Shown: positions 25,687 through 34,610, counted from the first letter of the stretch. The stretch: 64,000 nucleotides of DNA from JADHTT01 sp964633845 (GCA_964633845.1 CAZWLA010000001.1:1-64000), one strand, 5' to 3'. The notes: generated from the letters alone by a model not told the origin. Numbers and translations are program-made.

Positions 25687-26147
25687 TGAGAAAATTATTT
25701 TTAACAGTATTTTATAGTGGTCTTAGTCCAAAAGCTCCAGGAACTGTAGGTAGTTTTGTATCATTGATATTGGCTATTTTATTAATACAAGTTGTACATC
25801 CATCAACAATCTTTCTTTTGGCTATTTTAATTAGTGTTCTCGCGGTAAAACAAATCAATATTTATGAAAAAGAGGTTGGGGAACACGATAGTAAAGAGAT
25901 TGTTATTGATGAATTAGCTGGGATGTGGTTAGCTTTTACAATTGCTGGTGCAACTGCTAATAATTGGCTTATTCTAGGAATATTAAGTTTTATATTTTTT
26001 AGATTTTTTGATATTTATAAACCTTCTATTATTGGAAAAATTGATAGAGATGTAGAAGGTGGATGGGGTGTAATGGGTGATGATATCATTGCTGGTATCG
26101 TTGCTGGTATAAGTGCTAGTTTAGTAAATTACATATTCTTTATATAA
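25686..26147 (+). CDS. pgpA: Phosphatidylglycerophosphatase A
   Basis: A 153-residue integral membrane phosphatase removing phosphate from phosphatidylglycerophosphate. Landmarks are APGTVGSFVSL near the N-terminus, IVIDELAGMW with the acidic active-site residues, and FRFFDIYKPSIIGKIDRDVEGGWGVMGDDIIAG. Several hydrophobic helices are visible. ATG overlaps the preceding stop by one base (TAATG). Its last 27 bases overlap the convergent antiporter gene. Confidence 0.92.
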   Translation: MRKLFLTVFYSGLSPKAPGTVGSFVSLILAILLIQVVHPSTIFLLAILISVLAVKQINIYEKEVGEHDSKEIVIDELAGMWLAFTIAGATANNWLILGILSFIFFRFFDIYKPSIIGKIDRDVEGGWGVMGDDIIAGIVAGISASLVNYIFFI

Positions 26148-27749
26148 TGCACATGAAGTAGCTTTATCAACTAATTTTTTTGATAAGACTTCATTTTCAT
26201 TGATCACATCATGAACATCTAATTCTTTTAGATCTTCTGCTTGAACATTATGCGTGATTTTTACAATAATATGGATCTGTGGATTAAGTGCTTTAATTGA
26301 TTCACAGATAAGTCGTATTTGTTCATCATTATCAATAGCTATGATTACAGCTTGAGCATTTTTAATATATACTGATTCAAGTAGTGGTCGCGCTTGAGCA
26401 TTTCCTAAAAACACTACATCACCTCTTTCTAAAGCACTTTCCACATGGTTTTGATCGTGTTCAATAGCTACATAAGAGATCTCTTTTTCTTTAAGCTCTT
26501 TTACAATGTTTTGACCTAAAAGTGAGTATCCACATACAATGATATGGTTTTTCATCCCTGCTGATAAAATTGGTTCACTTAAGTCTTCTGAAGATGAAGG
26601 CATTAGAAGGTTAGTAAATGTTCTTACATGTCTAATTACTAAAGATGTAAAGATTAAAGAGATAATAACAACTGTTACAAGTATTTGATAAAGCTGTCCA
26701 TCCATTAAAGAGTTTTGCTGTGCAAGAGCAAATACTGCAAAAGAAAACTCTCCTACTTGAGCTAATGTAAGGGCAATTTTAATAGCTCTTTTTGTAAATG
26801 TAAAAACTCTTAAAATAATAAAAATTAAAATAGCTTTTAATAATAAAATACTTGCTGTTAATGCAATGATAATATGGTAATACTCACTAATTGTATGTAG
26901 ATTAATTTGTAGACCAACAGTAATAAAGAAGAACCCTAAAAGTAAATCTCTAAAAGGTATAAGATCTGATTCAATTTTATATTTATATTTAGTTTCAGCA
27001 ATTAACATACCCGCTAAAAAAGCCCCCAATGAATAAGAAAATCCAAATACATGAGCAAAAAGTGAAGCAGACAGAACAATAAGTAAAATAGAAGCAATAA
27101 AAATCTCATCACTTTTAGTATCAACTACATATGCAAAAAATTTAGTAAGTGCAAATTTTCCTAAAAGAAAAAGTGTTGCAAGTACAAAAGTTGCAGAATA
27201 AAAAGTTTGTAAAAGAAGTTCTTCTACTGCAATATTTTGATTTGTAAAAATAGTAATCATTAATAAAATAGGGATTACTGCAAGATCTTGAAATATAAGC
27301 ATCCCTGTAGAACTTCTACCGTAAGGTCTATGAATGTCATTATTCTCATTTAAAGTTTTTAATACAATAGCAGTTGACGATAATGAAAGTGCTGCTCCAA
27401 TTATAATAGAAGACTTAGGATCAATTCCAAAAAAGTGGTGAGCTATATATGAAAAAAATGCTGAAGTAATTATTACTTGAAGAAAACCATAAACAAATAC
27501 CTCTTTTTTCATGGACTGTAGATGTTGTAAAGAAAACTCTAGTCCTATAGTAAACATCAAAAATACAATACCAAATTCAGCAATATGTGCTAGTTGGCCA
27601 TGATTAATATGGGCAAAGTCAAGAATTAAAGATAATATAAATCCCGTAAATATATAACCAAGGATTGGAGATACATCTATATACTTAAGGAAAATATTTA
27701 CAATTAGAGAGATTGCTAGAGTAGCAACAATAATAGAGAGAAAATCCAT
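26121..27749 (-). CDS. CPA2 cation:proton antiporter with TrkA-N domain (KefB-like)
   Basis: A 542-residue transporter with about 12 membrane helices in residues 1-380 (Na+/H+ exchanger domain, for example GFILSLILD and GAALSLSSTAIVLK), followed by a cytosolic RCK/TrkA-N domain (HIIVCGYSLLGQNIVKELKEK) that binds NAD(H). Members move K+ or Na+ against protons; the Kef types open during electrophile stress. Which ion is carried is not evident. Its 3' end runs 27 bases into pgpA on the other strand, and its promoter region overlaps the hairpin after purM. Confidence 0.86.
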   Translation of the reverse strand: MDFLSIIVATLAISLIVNIFLKYIDVSPILGYIFTGFILSLILDFAHINHGQLAHIAEFGIVFLMFTIGLEFSLQHLQSMKKEVFVYGFLQVIITSAFFSYIAHHFFGIDPKSSIIIGAALSLSSTAIVLKTLNENNDIHRPYGRSSTGMLIFQDLAVIPILLMITIFTNQNIAVEELLLQTFYSATFVLATLFLLGKFALTKFFAYVVDTKSDEIFIASILLIVLSASLFAHVFGFSYSLGAFLAGMLIAETKYKYKIESDLIPFRDLLLGFFFITVGLQINLHTISEYYHIIIALTASILLLKAILIFIILRVFTFTKRAIKIALTLAQVGEFSFAVFALAQQNSLMDGQLYQILVTVVIISLIFTSLVIRHVRTFTNLLMPSSSEDLSEPILSAGMKNHIIVCGYSLLGQNIVKELKEKEISYVAIEHDQNHVESALERGDVVFLGNAQARPLLESVYIKNAQAVIIAIDNDEQIRLICESIKALNPQIHIIVKITHNVQAEDLKELDVHDVINENEVLSKKLVDKATSCALYKEYVIY

Positions 27750-27764
27750 TATAAATAAAAGTGC

Positions 27765-27790
27765 ATAGTTTAGAGAAAACTCTAAACTAT
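27765..27790 (-). terminator. Hairpin at the purM stop
   Basis: A perfect 11-base stem (ATAGTTTAGAG/CTCTAAACTAT) with a four-base loop spans the purM stop codon. On the minus strand it is followed by a weak T-rich stretch (CACTTTTATTTAT), so it may terminate or attenuate transcription between purM and the antiporter gene, whose ATG lies 15 bases further on. Confidence 0.55.
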
Positions 27791-28777
27791 ATCACAACCT
27801 TTTTTGCCCTCTTCAATATGACCAATTACATATCCGTCAGTATTTTTTAAAACAGTATTAACATTGGCAGGATTTACTACAAAAATCATCCCTACACCCA
27901 TATTAAATGCTCTAAACATTTCAGATTCTTCTACATGTTGACCCATTAATTCAAAGACAGGAAGTACTTGTACTTGATCTCTTTTTACAATAGCTCGTAA
28001 ATTATCTGGAAGTACTCTTGGTAGATTTTCTACAATTCCACCACCAGTAATATGTGCTAGTGCATTAATATTATCTCTATTTGCTTTGAACTCTTTTACA
28101 TAAATTCTAGTTGGTTCAAGAAGTGTATCAATTAGTGGTTTCCCATTAAAATCATCTTCAAACTTCATTCCAAGTTTATCTAAAAGAAGTTTTCGCACAA
28201 GAGAAAATCCATTTGAGTGAACACCAGAGCTTGGAAGTGCAATTAAAGTATCACCAGCTTGTACTTGAGAGACTCTATCCATTTCAGATTTTTCTGCAAT
28301 ACCTACACAAAAACCAGCTAAATCAAAATCACCATCTTGGTACATACCAGGCATCTCAGCAGTCTCACCACCAATTAAAGCACATTCACTTCTTATACAA
28401 CCCTCAGCAATACCTTTAACAACAGCACTAGCTTCTTCTACTTCTAATTTTGCAGTTGCATAATAATCTAAGAAAAATAAAGGTTCTCCAAAGTTACAAA
28501 TTAAATCATTTGAACACATTGCAACAAGGTCAATACCTACAGTGTCAAATTTTTGTGAATCAATAGCAAGTTTTAGTTTTGTACCAACACCATCTGTACC
28601 TGCTAATATTACAGGTTCTTTATATCCTGTTGGTAGTTCAAATGCACCAGCAAATGAACCAATACCACCCAGTACTCCTGGAATCATTGTTGATTTTACA
28701 TGAGGTTTGATATTTTCTACGAAACTATTACCAGCATCTATATCAACACCAGCATCTTTATATGAAATAGTACTCAT
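27782..28777 (-). CDS. purM: Phosphoribosylformylglycinamidine cyclo-ligase PurM
   Basis: A 331-residue ATP-dependent enzyme closing the imidazole ring to AIR in purine synthesis. Signatures include YKDAGVDIDAGN, the nucleotide-binding GTDGVGTKLKLA, MCSNDL, LIGGETAEMPGMY, GVHSNGFSLVRKL and HITGGGIVENLPR. Its product AIR is also the substrate of ThiC in this window. It follows a small membrane protein gene on the same strand by nine bases. Confidence 0.95.
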   Translation of the reverse strand: MSTISYKDAGVDIDAGNSFVENIKPHVKSTMIPGVLGGIGSFAGAFELPTGYKEPVILAGTDGVGTKLKLAIDSQKFDTVGIDLVAMCSNDLICNFGEPLFFLDYYATAKLEVEEASAVVKGIAEGCIRSECALIGGETAEMPGMYQDGDFDLAGFCVGIAEKSEMDRVSQVQAGDTLIALPSSGVHSNGFSLVRKLLLDKLGMKFEDDFNGKPLIDTLLEPTRIYVKEFKANRDNINALAHITGGGIVENLPRVLPDNLRAIVKRDQVQVLPVFELMGQHVEESEMFRAFNMGVGMIFVVNPANVNTVLKNTDGYVIGHIEEGKKGCDIV

Positions 28778-28786
28778 TATTTTTCC

Positions 28787-28987
28787 TTATTTAGTTGAAC
28801 ATTTTTTTGAAATTATACAAATTGGACAAAAATCAGCAAGTCCAGCAGCTAGTGGTAATAAACCGAGATACCACCACCCTAGATTTAAACTACCATCACC
28901 TAGTAGGTATCCTATAATTAAAACTGCAGCACCAAGTGCTATTCTAAATTTTCTACAAAATAATCTAATTTTGTCATAAGCGTTCAT
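28787..28987 (-). CDS. Small membrane protein of the DUF2892/YgaP type
   Basis: A 66-residue protein with two hydrophobic segments (residues ~16-31 and ~38-52) and the pattern RLFCRKFRI, then GLLPLAAGLADFCPICIISKKC. The Pro-leu-x-x-G-x-x-x-FCP ending fits the DUF2892 family found alone or fused to rhodaneses. Cysteines near the C-terminus may face the cytoplasm. It is probably co-transcribed with purM. Function unknown. Confidence 0.7.
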   Translation of the reverse strand: MNAYDKIRLFCRKFRIALGAAVLIIGYLLGDGSLNLGWWYLGLLPLAAGLADFCPICIISKKCSTK

Positions 28988-29044
28988 TAAACATCCCTTT
29001 TAAAAAATATTTGGTATTATATCTAAAAGTAGTTGAGGACTTAG

Positions 29045-29632
29045 ATGAAAGAGATATTTAAAAATGCGATTGTATTAACTGGTGGTATAGCTACTGGTAA
29101 AAGTACAACAGTATCTTTATTTAAAAAGTATGGATTACAAATCATTGATGCAGATAAGATTGCTCATGATATTTTAGATAAAAATAGTTATCATATTTCT
29201 AAGCTTTTTGGTCAAGAATATATAGAAGGCTCAAAAGTGATTCGTAAAAAACTTGGATTATTAGTATTTAGCAATAAAAATATGAAGAGTAAGCTAGAAA
29301 ATTTTATCCATCCTCTAATCCGTATAGAGATTGAAAATGAAGCAAATAAGCTAGATAAGTTAAATAAGCCATACTTAATTGATATACCACTTTTTTTTGA
29401 AACTAAAAGCTATGATATTAAAAGAAGTATAGTAGTTTATACAACTAAGCAGTTACAGTTAAAAAGATTAATTAATCGTGATCAATGTGATAGTATATTG
29501 GCCCAAAAAAAAATTGATAGTCAAATTAATATTGAAGAGAAAAGAAAGCTAGCAAGCTATATAATAGATAATACAAAAGATAGAGAACATCTTGAGCAGG
29601 AAGTTATAAAAGTTTTAAAGGATATAAGATAG
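29045..29632 (+). CDS. coaE: Dephospho-CoA kinase CoaE
   Basis: A 195-residue P-loop kinase making coenzyme A. GGIATGKSTTVSLF is Walker A, IDADKIAHDIL carries the substrate-binding Asp, and FIHPLIR and IDIPLFFE are family motifs. The final TAG overlaps the proposed AUA start codon of dapF (sequence ATAG), a stop-start coupling. Length is standard. Confidence 0.92.
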   Translation: MKEIFKNAIVLTGGIATGKSTTVSLFKKYGLQIIDADKIAHDILDKNSYHISKLFGQEYIEGSKVIRKKLGLLVFSNKNMKSKLENFIHPLIRIEIENEANKLDKLNKPYLIDIPLFFETKSYDIKRSIVVYTTKQLQLKRLINRDQCDSILAQKKIDSQINIEEKRKLASYIIDNTKDREHLEQEVIKVLKDIR

Positions 29633-30354
29633 AAAAGTATAGTGTATATGATGCAAGTGGTAATAGTTTTGTAATATTTCATACAAATATTAGAGATGAC
29701 TATAGTCAATTAGCTATCAAGCTTTGCGAAAAAGAGAAAGTAGATGGATTAATTGTTGTAGTTCCTCATTTTGTTTTTGATTTTGAATGGTTGTTTTATA
29801 ACAATGATGGATCAACAGCATCTATGTGTGGTAATGGTACAAGAGCTGTTGCGCATTATGCTTTTTCAAATCAGATTACTGGAAAATTCATGAAGTTTTT
29901 AACAGGTGCTGGTGTAATTTCGTGTCAAGTTGAAGATGATATTGTAGAAACGCAGATGACTGAACCAAAAGAAATAAAAGCACCATTCGAACAGTATGGT
30001 CTTAAATGGTGGATGGTAGATACAGGAGTGCCCCATTTAGTAACTGTAGTGGATGATATTAAGGTATTTGATAAAGAGATATGCTCTAAAATGAGATATG
30101 AACATAATGCAAATGTAAACTATACCTCTTTAAAAGATAATAATCAACTCTATGTACGCACATATGAACGTGGTGTTGAAGATGAAACACAAGCTTGTGG
30201 AACTGGAATGGTAGCTTGTTTCTTAAGAACTAATAACTTGGGTCTTATCTTAAATAAGGCAAAAGTTTATCCTACAAGTTTAGAAGAATTAACAATAAGG
30301 CTAGAAAAAGACACTATATACTTTAAAGGTAAAGTAAAAAAGTTAAAAGGGTAA
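29629..30354 (+). CDS. dapF: Diaminopimelate epimerase DapF, apparent AUA start
   Basis: The frame from 29629 gives 241 residues and begins IEKYSVYDASGNSFVIF, matching the conserved DapF N-terminus (family pattern K-Y-x-x-x-G-N-D-F). The two catalytic Cys lie in ASMCGNGTRA and QACGTGMVAC. No ATG, GTG or TTG exists in this frame from the preceding stop (29593-29595) until TTG at 29791, which would delete about 54 conserved residues. AAAGGA sits six bases before ATA at 29629, and that ATA overlaps the coaE TAG. So translation probably starts at AUA, or an ATG was lost through mutation or sequencing error. The enzyme makes meso-DAP for peptidoglycan and lysine. Confidence 0.82.
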   Translation: MEKYSVYDASGNSFVIFHTNIRDDYSQLAIKLCEKEKVDGLIVVVPHFVFDFEWLFYNNDGSTASMCGNGTRAVAHYAFSNQITGKFMKFLTGAGVISCQVEDDIVETQMTEPKEIKAPFEQYGLKWWMVDTGVPHLVTVVDDIKVFDKEICSKMRYEHNANVNYTSLKDNNQLYVRTYERGVEDETQACGTGMVACFLRTNNLGLILNKAKVYPTSLEELTIRLEKDTIYFKGKVKKLKG

Positions 30355-30362
30355 GATAAGTC

Positions 30363-31067
30363 ATGCTTAGGATACTAATACTTGTAATATTATGTTTATC
30401 ACAAGTCAATAGTATAGGTATGCCTAAAAGTTATTATCATATTACTGATGTCAAAAAACGAAAACAAGTTTTTTTTGATACTTTAGCCCCTATGATAGAA
30501 AAAGAACGACAAGACATTTTAGATGATAGAAAATTTATAAAGAATTATTTTAATTCTGGTTTATTTGGACTACGACATGATGGTATCGCTCTTATTAAAC
30601 TTATGAAACTCAAAAAACGATATAAAGTAAAAGATCTTTATAATATAGATGAGTATCTTCTGCGTATAGATACGATACCTACATCTATTATTCTAGCCCA
30701 AGCAGCACTTGAAAGTGGTTGGGGGAAAAGTAGATTTGTACGAAAAGCAAATAATATTTTTGGACAATGGACTTATTCTGGTAAAGGATTAATTCCTAAA
30801 AATAGAGATGCTAATGCAAAGCATAAGATTAAAATATTTGATTCACTACAAGAAGCAATTAGAGGATATTTAATTAATATTAATGTTGGATGGGCTTATA
30901 AAAGTTTAAGAAAGACGAGAGCATCTTTGCGTAAAGAAAAGGGAAATAATATTAATGGCTTAGATCTATATATGGAGTATATTTATTATTCTCAAATTAG
31001 AGAAGAGTATGTTAAAAGATTAAAGAAGATGATACTTCAAAATAATCTTTTAGAATATGATAAGTAG
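30363..31067 (+). CDS. Exported glucosaminidase-like protein (Bax family)
   Basis: A 234-residue protein with an N-terminal signal peptide (residues ~1-18) and a glucosaminidase/lysozyme-like domain: IPTSIILAQAALESGWGKSRF holds the catalytic Glu, and NNIFGQWTY follows. It resembles Bax of E. coli and flagellar FlgJ-type muramidases, and should act on peptidoglycan in the periplasm. It lies nine bases after dapF in the same direction and is convergent with prfA, with a single base between them. Confidence 0.82.
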   Translation: MLRILILVILCLSQVNSIGMPKSYYHITDVKKRKQVFFDTLAPMIEKERQDILDDRKFIKNYFNSGLFGLRHDGIALIKLMKLKKRYKVKDLYNIDEYLLRIDTIPTSIILAQAALESGWGKSRFVRKANNIFGQWTYSGKGLIPKNRDANAKHKIKIFDSLQEAIRGYLININVGWAYKSLRKTRASLRKEKGNNINGLDLYMEYIYYSQIREEYVKRLKKMILQNNLLEYDK

Positions 31068-31068
31068 G

Positions 31069-32136
31069 CTATAGCCCTGAACTTTCAATAAGTTTTGCTT
31101 GATGGTCAGCAATAAGTGGATCTATTACTTCATTTAATAAACCATCATTCATAATAGCATCTAGTCGATATAAAGTTAAGTTTATTCTGTGGTCAGATAT
31201 TCTCCCTTGAGGGTAGTTATAAGTTCTAATTCTAGCACTTCTATCTCCAGATCCAACTTGTTCTTTTCTGTCAGCACCTTCTTTTTCCATTCTTTCTTGC
31301 TCTTGAAGATCGTGAAGTCTAGCTTTTAGAACTTTCATAGCTTTTTCTCTGTTTTTGTGCTGAGATTTTTGATCTTGATTTGTCACTACTAGACCGGTAG
31401 GAAGGTGTGTAATACGAATTGCTGAATCTGTAGTATTTACAGATTGCCCACCACATCCAGATGCTCTCATAGAATCAATTTTAAGATCTTCTGCTTTAAT
31501 CTCAATCTCTACATCATCAACTTCAGGGATAATTGCAACTGTAATAGCAGATGTATGTACTCTCCCTTGAGTTTCAGTTGCAGGTACTCTTTGAACTCTA
31601 TGAACCCCAGATTCAAATTTCATCTTTGAATAAACAGATTCACCCTTTACTAGGAATACCATCTCTTTGAATCCACCAGCTTCTGATTCATTACTATTCA
31701 TAATCTCAGTTTTCCAACCTTGGTTTTCTGCAAACTTGATATATGTTCTAAACAGATCTGCTACAAATAGTCCTGCTTCATCTCCTCCAGCTCCAGCTCT
31801 AAGCTCAATAAAAATATTTTTATCATCATTAGGATCTTTTGGAAGCATTAGAAGCTTTATCTCTTCTTCTAGCTCTGGCTTTCTAGTTTCTAATTCTTTT
31901 AATTCTTCTTTTGCTAGCTCACCCAATTCAGGATCATCAAGCATAGATTTATTATCATCAATATCAGAAATAATTTGATTATATTCATGAGCAGCATCTA
32001 CAATTTTTTTAATGCTTGATTGTTCTTTTGATAATCCAGTCATTTTTTTAATATCTGACATAACCTCAGGAGATACTATAAGATCTGTAAGTTCATCGTA
32101 TCTATCGATAAAAGATTGTAGTTGTTGTTGTAGCAT
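31069..32136 (-). CDS. prfA: Peptide chain release factor 1
   Basis: RF1 of 355 residues when started at ATG 32136 (MLQQQLQSF, the usual family start). An ATG 45 bases upstream (32181) lies inside a 14-bp hairpin and has no ribosome-binding site, so it is rejected. The stop-codon-reading PAT tripeptide is in RVPATETQG, identifying RF1 rather than RF2, and the catalytic GGQ is in ASGCGGQSVN. It recognises UAA and UAG. It follows rpsT on the same strand. Confidence 0.95.
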   Translation of the reverse strand: MLQQQLQSFIDRYDELTDLIVSPEVMSDIKKMTGLSKEQSSIKKIVDAAHEYNQIISDIDDNKSMLDDPELGELAKEELKELETRKPELEEEIKLLMLPKDPNDDKNIFIELRAGAGGDEAGLFVADLFRTYIKFAENQGWKTEIMNSNESEAGGFKEMVFLVKGESVYSKMKFESGVHRVQRVPATETQGRVHTSAITVAIIPEVDDVEIEIKAEDLKIDSMRASGCGGQSVNTTDSAIRITHLPTGLVVTNQDQKSQHKNREKAMKVLKARLHDLQEQERMEKEGADRKEQVGSGDRSARIRTYNYPQGRISDHRINLTLYRLDAIMNDGLLNEVIDPLIADHQAKLIESSGL

Positions 32137-32172
32137 AGATTTGCCTAGTATTGGAATATATGTGTAGTAGGT

Positions 32173-32206
32173 TTGTGTCATCTAGTTAAAATACTAGATG
32201 ACACAA
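32173..32206 (-). other. Perfect 14-bp hairpin between rpsT and prfA
   Basis: TTGTGTCATCTAGT (32173-32186) and ACTAGATGACACAA (32193-32206) form a perfect 14-bp stem with a six-base loop in the rpsT-prfA intergenic region. No T-run follows on the minus strand, so it is not a standard intrinsic terminator; RNase III processing or mRNA stabilisation is possible. Confidence 0.7.
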
Positions 32207-32213
32207 GTAGTGA

Positions 32214-32474
32214 TTAAAGAGCGTTAACTTTTACTTGTAGTCTACTTACTTTTCTAGCAGCAGTTTCTTTCTTTAAAACTCCTCTACTTACACAATGGTG
32301 GAAGTATTTGTTTGCAGTTTTCATTGACTCTGCAGCTTTAGTAGTATCATTTGCTTCTACAGCTTCTAGTACTTCTTTTGTGATGTTTTTGATTCTTGCT
32401 TTGTAGAATCTGTTTCTCTCTGTTTTTACAAGAGTTTGTTTAGCTCTTTTTGCAGCTGATTTATGGTTTGCCAT
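32214..32474 (-). CDS. rpsT: 30S ribosomal protein S20
   Basis: An 86-residue basic, helical protein with the typical start ANHKSAAKRAKQT and end AARKVSRL. It binds 16S rRNA early in 30S assembly. An upstream pair of GTACTTAAA repeats, 11 bases apart (32516-32524 and 32527-32535), may belong to its control region. The 3' side has a strong hairpin before prfA. Confidence 0.96.
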   Translation of the reverse strand: MANHKSAAKRAKQTLVKTERNRFYKARIKNITKEVLEAVEANDTTKAAESMKTANKYFHHCVSRGVLKKETAARKVSRLQVKVNAL

Positions 32475-32586
32475 ATTGCTAATCCTTAGTATTATTTATA
32501 ATTTTGTTCGGAATGGTACTTAAATAGTACTTAAACTAAGCTTTGGTTAAAGTTATGATTAGTGCTATATATTTGACAGTATATTA

Positions 32587-32595
32587 TGGTATAAT
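32587..32595 (+). promoter_or_regulatory. Extended -10 promoter of glmM
   Basis: TGG followed by TATAAT (32590-32595) forms an extended -10 element, common in Campylobacterota where the -35 is weak. The predicted start lies about 27 bases upstream of the glmM ATG. Confidence 0.55.
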
Positions 32596-32628
32596 CGCAA
32601 TAATAATACAAAATTAGGGGTATTGTAG

Positions 32629-33975
32629 ATGCATAAATTATTTGGTACAGATGGAGTAAGAGGACAAGCAGGAACATTTCTCAGTGCAATGACTGCATTG
32701 AAATTAGCACAAGCTGTTGGTATTTATTTTAAAAATAACTCAACAAGGAAAAGAGGTAAAATATTACTTGGTAAAGATACAAGAAGAAGTGGATATATGA
32801 TAGAAAATGCACTTGTATCTGGACTTACCTCTGTTGGATATGATGTAATACAAATAGGCCCTATGCCAACACCAGCCATTGCGTATCTTACTGAATCTAT
32901 GCGATGTGATGCTGGTATTATGCTTAGCGCATCACACAATTCATATGAAGATAATGGTGTAAAGTTTTTTGATTGTAGTGGTGATAAGTTAAATATAAAT
33001 ATTGAACAAGAGATTGAAAATATATTCTATAATGAAAAACTTTTAGAATCATCACAAGTAACACATGACAAAATTGGTAAAGCAAAAAGAATTGATGATG
33101 TAATAGGAAGGTATATTGTATCTATTAAAAGTTCATTTCCAACAGGTGAAGGATTGTCTGGTCTTAGAATTGTACTAGATTGTGCAAATGGTGCAGCATA
33201 TAAAGTTGGCCCTACAATATTTGATGAATTGGGTGCAGATTTAATTGTATTAAATGACAAACCAGATGGTTTTAATATCAATGATGAATGTGGAGCTCTA
33301 CATCCAGATAAGCTTGGAAAAGAAGTTAAAAGAGTTCGTGCAGATATTGGAATTGCACTTGATGGTGATGCGGATAGATTGGTAGTAGTGGATGAAAATG
33401 GAGAAACTATTGATGGTGATAAGTTAATTGGTGCATTAGCTGTTTATTTAAATAATGAAGGGAAACTACCATCACATAAATGTGTTGCTACAGTGATGAG
33501 TAATATTGCATTAGAAAATTACTTAAAAGATCATGGAATTGAACTTCTTAGATCAAATGTTGGTGATAAATATGTTTTAGAAGTGATGAAAAATAAAGAT
33601 ATTAAATTTGGTGGTGAACAAAGTGGACATATTATATTTTCAGATGCAGCTAAGACTGGTGATGGATTAGCTTCTGCATTACAAGTGCTAGATATGATTA
33701 TAAAAAGTGGTAGGAAAGCAAGTGAAGTATTAAACCCATTTGCACTATCACCACAGATTTTAAAGAATTTAATAGTGGAGGAGAAAAAGCCATTAGAACA
33801 AATAGATGGCTTAGAAACTCTTTTGGAAAGTTTTAGACAACAAGGACTTAGAGATCTTATTAGATATTCTGGTACAGAAAATAAAATTCGTTTACTTCTT
33901 GAGGGTGATGATCAAATGGTGGTGCAGAACTCTATGGATACATTAGTAGAATTTATTAAACAAAAATTATGTTAA
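32629..33975 (+). CDS. glmM: Phosphoglucosamine mutase GlmM
   Basis: A 448-residue alpha-D-phosphohexomutase interconverting glucosamine 6- and 1-phosphate for cell-wall and LPS synthesis. LFGTDGVRG opens the protein, the phosphoserine lies in MLSASHNSYEDNG, Mg2+ is bound by DGDADR, sugar is bound near FGGEQSGHI, and the phosphate loop is RYSGTENKIRLL. It overlaps lspA by seven bases. Confidence 0.96.
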   Translation: MHKLFGTDGVRGQAGTFLSAMTALKLAQAVGIYFKNNSTRKRGKILLGKDTRRSGYMIENALVSGLTSVGYDVIQIGPMPTPAIAYLTESMRCDAGIMLSASHNSYEDNGVKFFDCSGDKLNINIEQEIENIFYNEKLLESSQVTHDKIGKAKRIDDVIGRYIVSIKSSFPTGEGLSGLRIVLDCANGAAYKVGPTIFDELGADLIVLNDKPDGFNINDECGALHPDKLGKEVKRVRADIGIALDGDADRLVVVDENGETIDGDKLIGALAVYLNNEGKLPSHKCVATVMSNIALENYLKDHGIELLRSNVGDKYVLEVMKNKDIKFGGEQSGHIIFSDAAKTGDGLASALQVLDMIIKSGRKASEVLNPFALSPQILKNLIVEEKKPLEQIDGLETLLESFRQQGLRDLIRYSGTENKIRLLLEGDDQMVVQNSMDTLVEFIKQKLC

Positions 33976-34421
33976 AAAAATTATATATAGCAATAGCTAT
34001 ATTTGTAGTTGCAGTTGCTGTAGATCAATATATAAAATCAATATTTGTTGATGGATATGTATGGCATAGTGATTGTATATCTTTAACCCTTGCATATAAT
34101 AAAGGTGTGGCATTTTCAATGTTTGCCTTTTTGGATGAGTACCTAAAGTATATACAGATTCTACTTGTTGGCGCAATAATAGTATATTTGATTAAAAATA
34201 GTGATATATTCTTACAGTATTATATACCTGCATCTTTAATTTTAGCAGGGGCTATTAGCAATATATATGATAGATTTATCCATATTGGTGTAGTTGATTA
34301 TGTATATTGGCATTGTAAATTTGATTTTGCTATCTTTAATTTAGCAGATGTATTAATTGATTTAGCAATCGTAATGATTCTATATATTAGCTATAAAGAC
34401 TCACAAAAAGATAAAATTTAG
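33969..34421 (+). CDS. lspA: Lipoprotein signal peptidase LspA
   Basis: A 150-residue membrane aspartyl protease that cleaves prolipoproteins. Four hydrophobic segments are visible. Conserved boxes are YNKGVAFSMF, SNIYDRFIHIGVVDY and FNLADVLIDLAI, the latter two carrying the catalytic Asp residues. It would process the predicted lipoproteins of this window, including NapB and the small protein at 35443. ATG overlaps glmM. Confidence 0.93.
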   Translation: MLKKLYIAIAIFVVAVAVDQYIKSIFVDGYVWHSDCISLTLAYNKGVAFSMFAFLDEYLKYIQILLVGAIIVYLIKNSDIFLQYYIPASLILAGAISNIYDRFIHIGVVDYVYWHCKFDFAIFNLADVLIDLAIVMILYISYKDSQKDKI

Positions 34422-34439
34422 AATTTGTCCATTTTACCC

Positions 34440-34468
34440 TTGACAAATTAAAAAAAATTAAGTACAAT
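34440..34468 (+). promoter_or_regulatory. Strong sigma-70 promoter of the tRNA cluster
   Basis: TTGACA (34440-34445) and TACAAT (34463-34468), separated by exactly 17 bases, precede tRNA-Pro by 26 bases. The spacer is A/T-rich. It is the best consensus promoter in the window and fits a stable-RNA operon. Confidence 0.8.
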
Positions 34469-34494
34469 TCCACCCACTTTTAAGTGAAGTATGT

Positions 34495-34571
34495 CGGAGC
34501 GTAGCGCAGCCTGGTAGCGCACCTGGTTTGGGACCAGGGGGTCGGAGGTTCGAACCCTCTCGCTCCGACCA
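34495..34571 (+). tRNA. tRNA-Pro (anticodon TGG)
   Basis: The 77-base cloverleaf has acceptor CGGAGCG/CGCTCCG, anticodon loop TTTGGGA giving TGG, T-loop GTTCGAA, and an encoded CCA end. It is the first gene of a four-tRNA cluster. Confidence 0.97.
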
Positions 34572-34610
34572 CTGTTATTTAAAATTTTATATGTTATAAA
34601 CGATTTTCAT

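Noticed and set aside
29791..30354. Short DapF starting at TTG 29791
   Set aside because: It would lose about 54 residues of conserved N-terminus that are encoded in frame upstream.
32137..32181. Longer N-terminus of release factor 1 starting at 32181
   Set aside because: It lies in the rpsT-prfA hairpin, lacks a ribosome-binding site and does not match the RF1 family start; ATG at 32136 does.
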